From IMG/VR virus record IMGVR_UViG_3300003690_000186, positions 1-20,032 of that record: a DNA stretch of 20,032 nucleotides; one strand, written 5' to 3'. This document shows positions 19,799-20,032 of the stretch, one piece after another; the first letter of the stretch is position 1, and every line of letters begins with the position of its first letter. The position numbers and the translations under genes are program-made. This DNA comes from a virus. The notes beneath the pieces were generated by a model. The model was not told the origin of the DNA and ran no database searches. It worked only from the letters and a program-made list of their open reading frames with translations.

Positions 19799-20032
19799 CT
19801 CAGCACCAGATCATCCTAAAGAACAACATATGACTACCTAAAATTACTAACGCCCATAGAGGGGTAATTCCTTAACCAAGCTAAGCATATGTAGTAGGGG
19901 GTGCAAGCAGAAAGACCGTAGGGGAGTAATACTATAAGAACGGTGCCACTAGAAGGATGGGATACCAAATTAAGAAGATGGGCCTCTTTATATAAGAATA
20001 TTACAAGGATGGGGCCCCCTATTTTTTTTCTT
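19799..20032 (-). promoter_or_regulatory. AT-rich leader region without a gene
   Basis: No credible gene is seen on either strand. The minus strand contains TATAGT (around 19931-19936) and TATATA-type -10-like stretches, but no convincing -35 at proper distance. Three copies of CCATC(C/T)TT-type sequence (plus strand AAG(G)ATGGG at 19953-19961, 19974-19982 and 20005-20013) could be operator or activator repeats. At the right end GGGGCCCCC followed by eight T on the plus strand may be the tail of a terminator for rightward transcription. As the only extended non-coding stretch in the window it is the natural place for the control of the whole operon. Confidence 0.35.

Noticed and set aside
19799-19870. 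Tiny leader peptides on the minus strand (9 to 13 codons) before the zinc-ribbon gene
   Set aside because: They lack ribosome-binding sites and any regulatory run of codons; expected by chance.
19860-19920. Possible tRNA (A-box-like TAGCTTGGTTAAGG on the minus strand)
   Set aside because: No matching T-loop (GGTTC-type) and no acceptor stem could be found, so a cloverleaf is not supported.

Overview
This window is a late (virion morphogenesis) segment of a tailed bacteriophage genome (Caudoviricetes), probably uncultivated. Every gene I can support lies on the minus strand, so transcription runs from high to low coordinates. Genes are packed as overlapping ATGA, TAATG, GTGA or TTGA junctions. 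Non-ATG starts (GTG, TTG and apparently CTG) are common. The short-tail style gene set (large portal, scaffold, capsid, gp4-like connector, gp10-like beta-propeller nozzle, long fiber) suggests podovirus-like morphology. The fiber resembles those of environmental phages. The host cannot be named from sequence alone.

From right to left, 20032-19799 is an AT-rich leader. It is followed by four small genes (an NrdR-like zinc ribbon, an unknown, a Cys-rich protein, an unknown), then a GroES-type co-chaperonin with a long charged tail. Next comes a small MerR/Nu1-like winged-helix gene that seems to start with CTG, an unknown gene also lacking a standard start, and an ORF carrying only the RNase H-like nuclease domain of the large terminase. 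No terminase ATPase domain is present in the window. A GT-A fold glycosyltransferase, two unknown proteins and a small HTH protein precede a candidate promoter and the 745-aa portal gene.

Between portal and scaffold (13148-11946) is a run of six small genes. Four encode strongly basic proteins of 62, 41, 110 and 39 aa. The 110-aa protein is about 30 percent arginine with no lysine, is built from 35-residue repeats, and has a strong Shine-Dalgarno. This run is the most unusual part of the window and could encode internal DNA-condensing proteins of the head.

From 11937 to 8892 are the scaffold, a zinc-finger protein of unknown role, a probable decoration or minor head protein, and a Mu gpT-like HK97-fold major capsid protein. 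A free-standing endonuclease (Endonuclease VII fold) is inserted just after the capsid gene, framed by RNA hairpins and a 9-bp direct repeat. Then come a right-handed beta-helix protein, a C(UUCG)G hairpin, two paralogous small virion proteins flanking a gp4/tail-tubular-A-like connector, the beta-propeller tail protein, a 1079-aa repetitive fiber, and two small genes, the last cut by the window edge.

Together the genes would build the capsid (portal, scaffold, capsid, decoration), assist folding with host GroEL (GroES), package DNA (terminase nuclease, possibly a small-terminase-like HTH protein) and assemble the tail and receptor-binding fiber.
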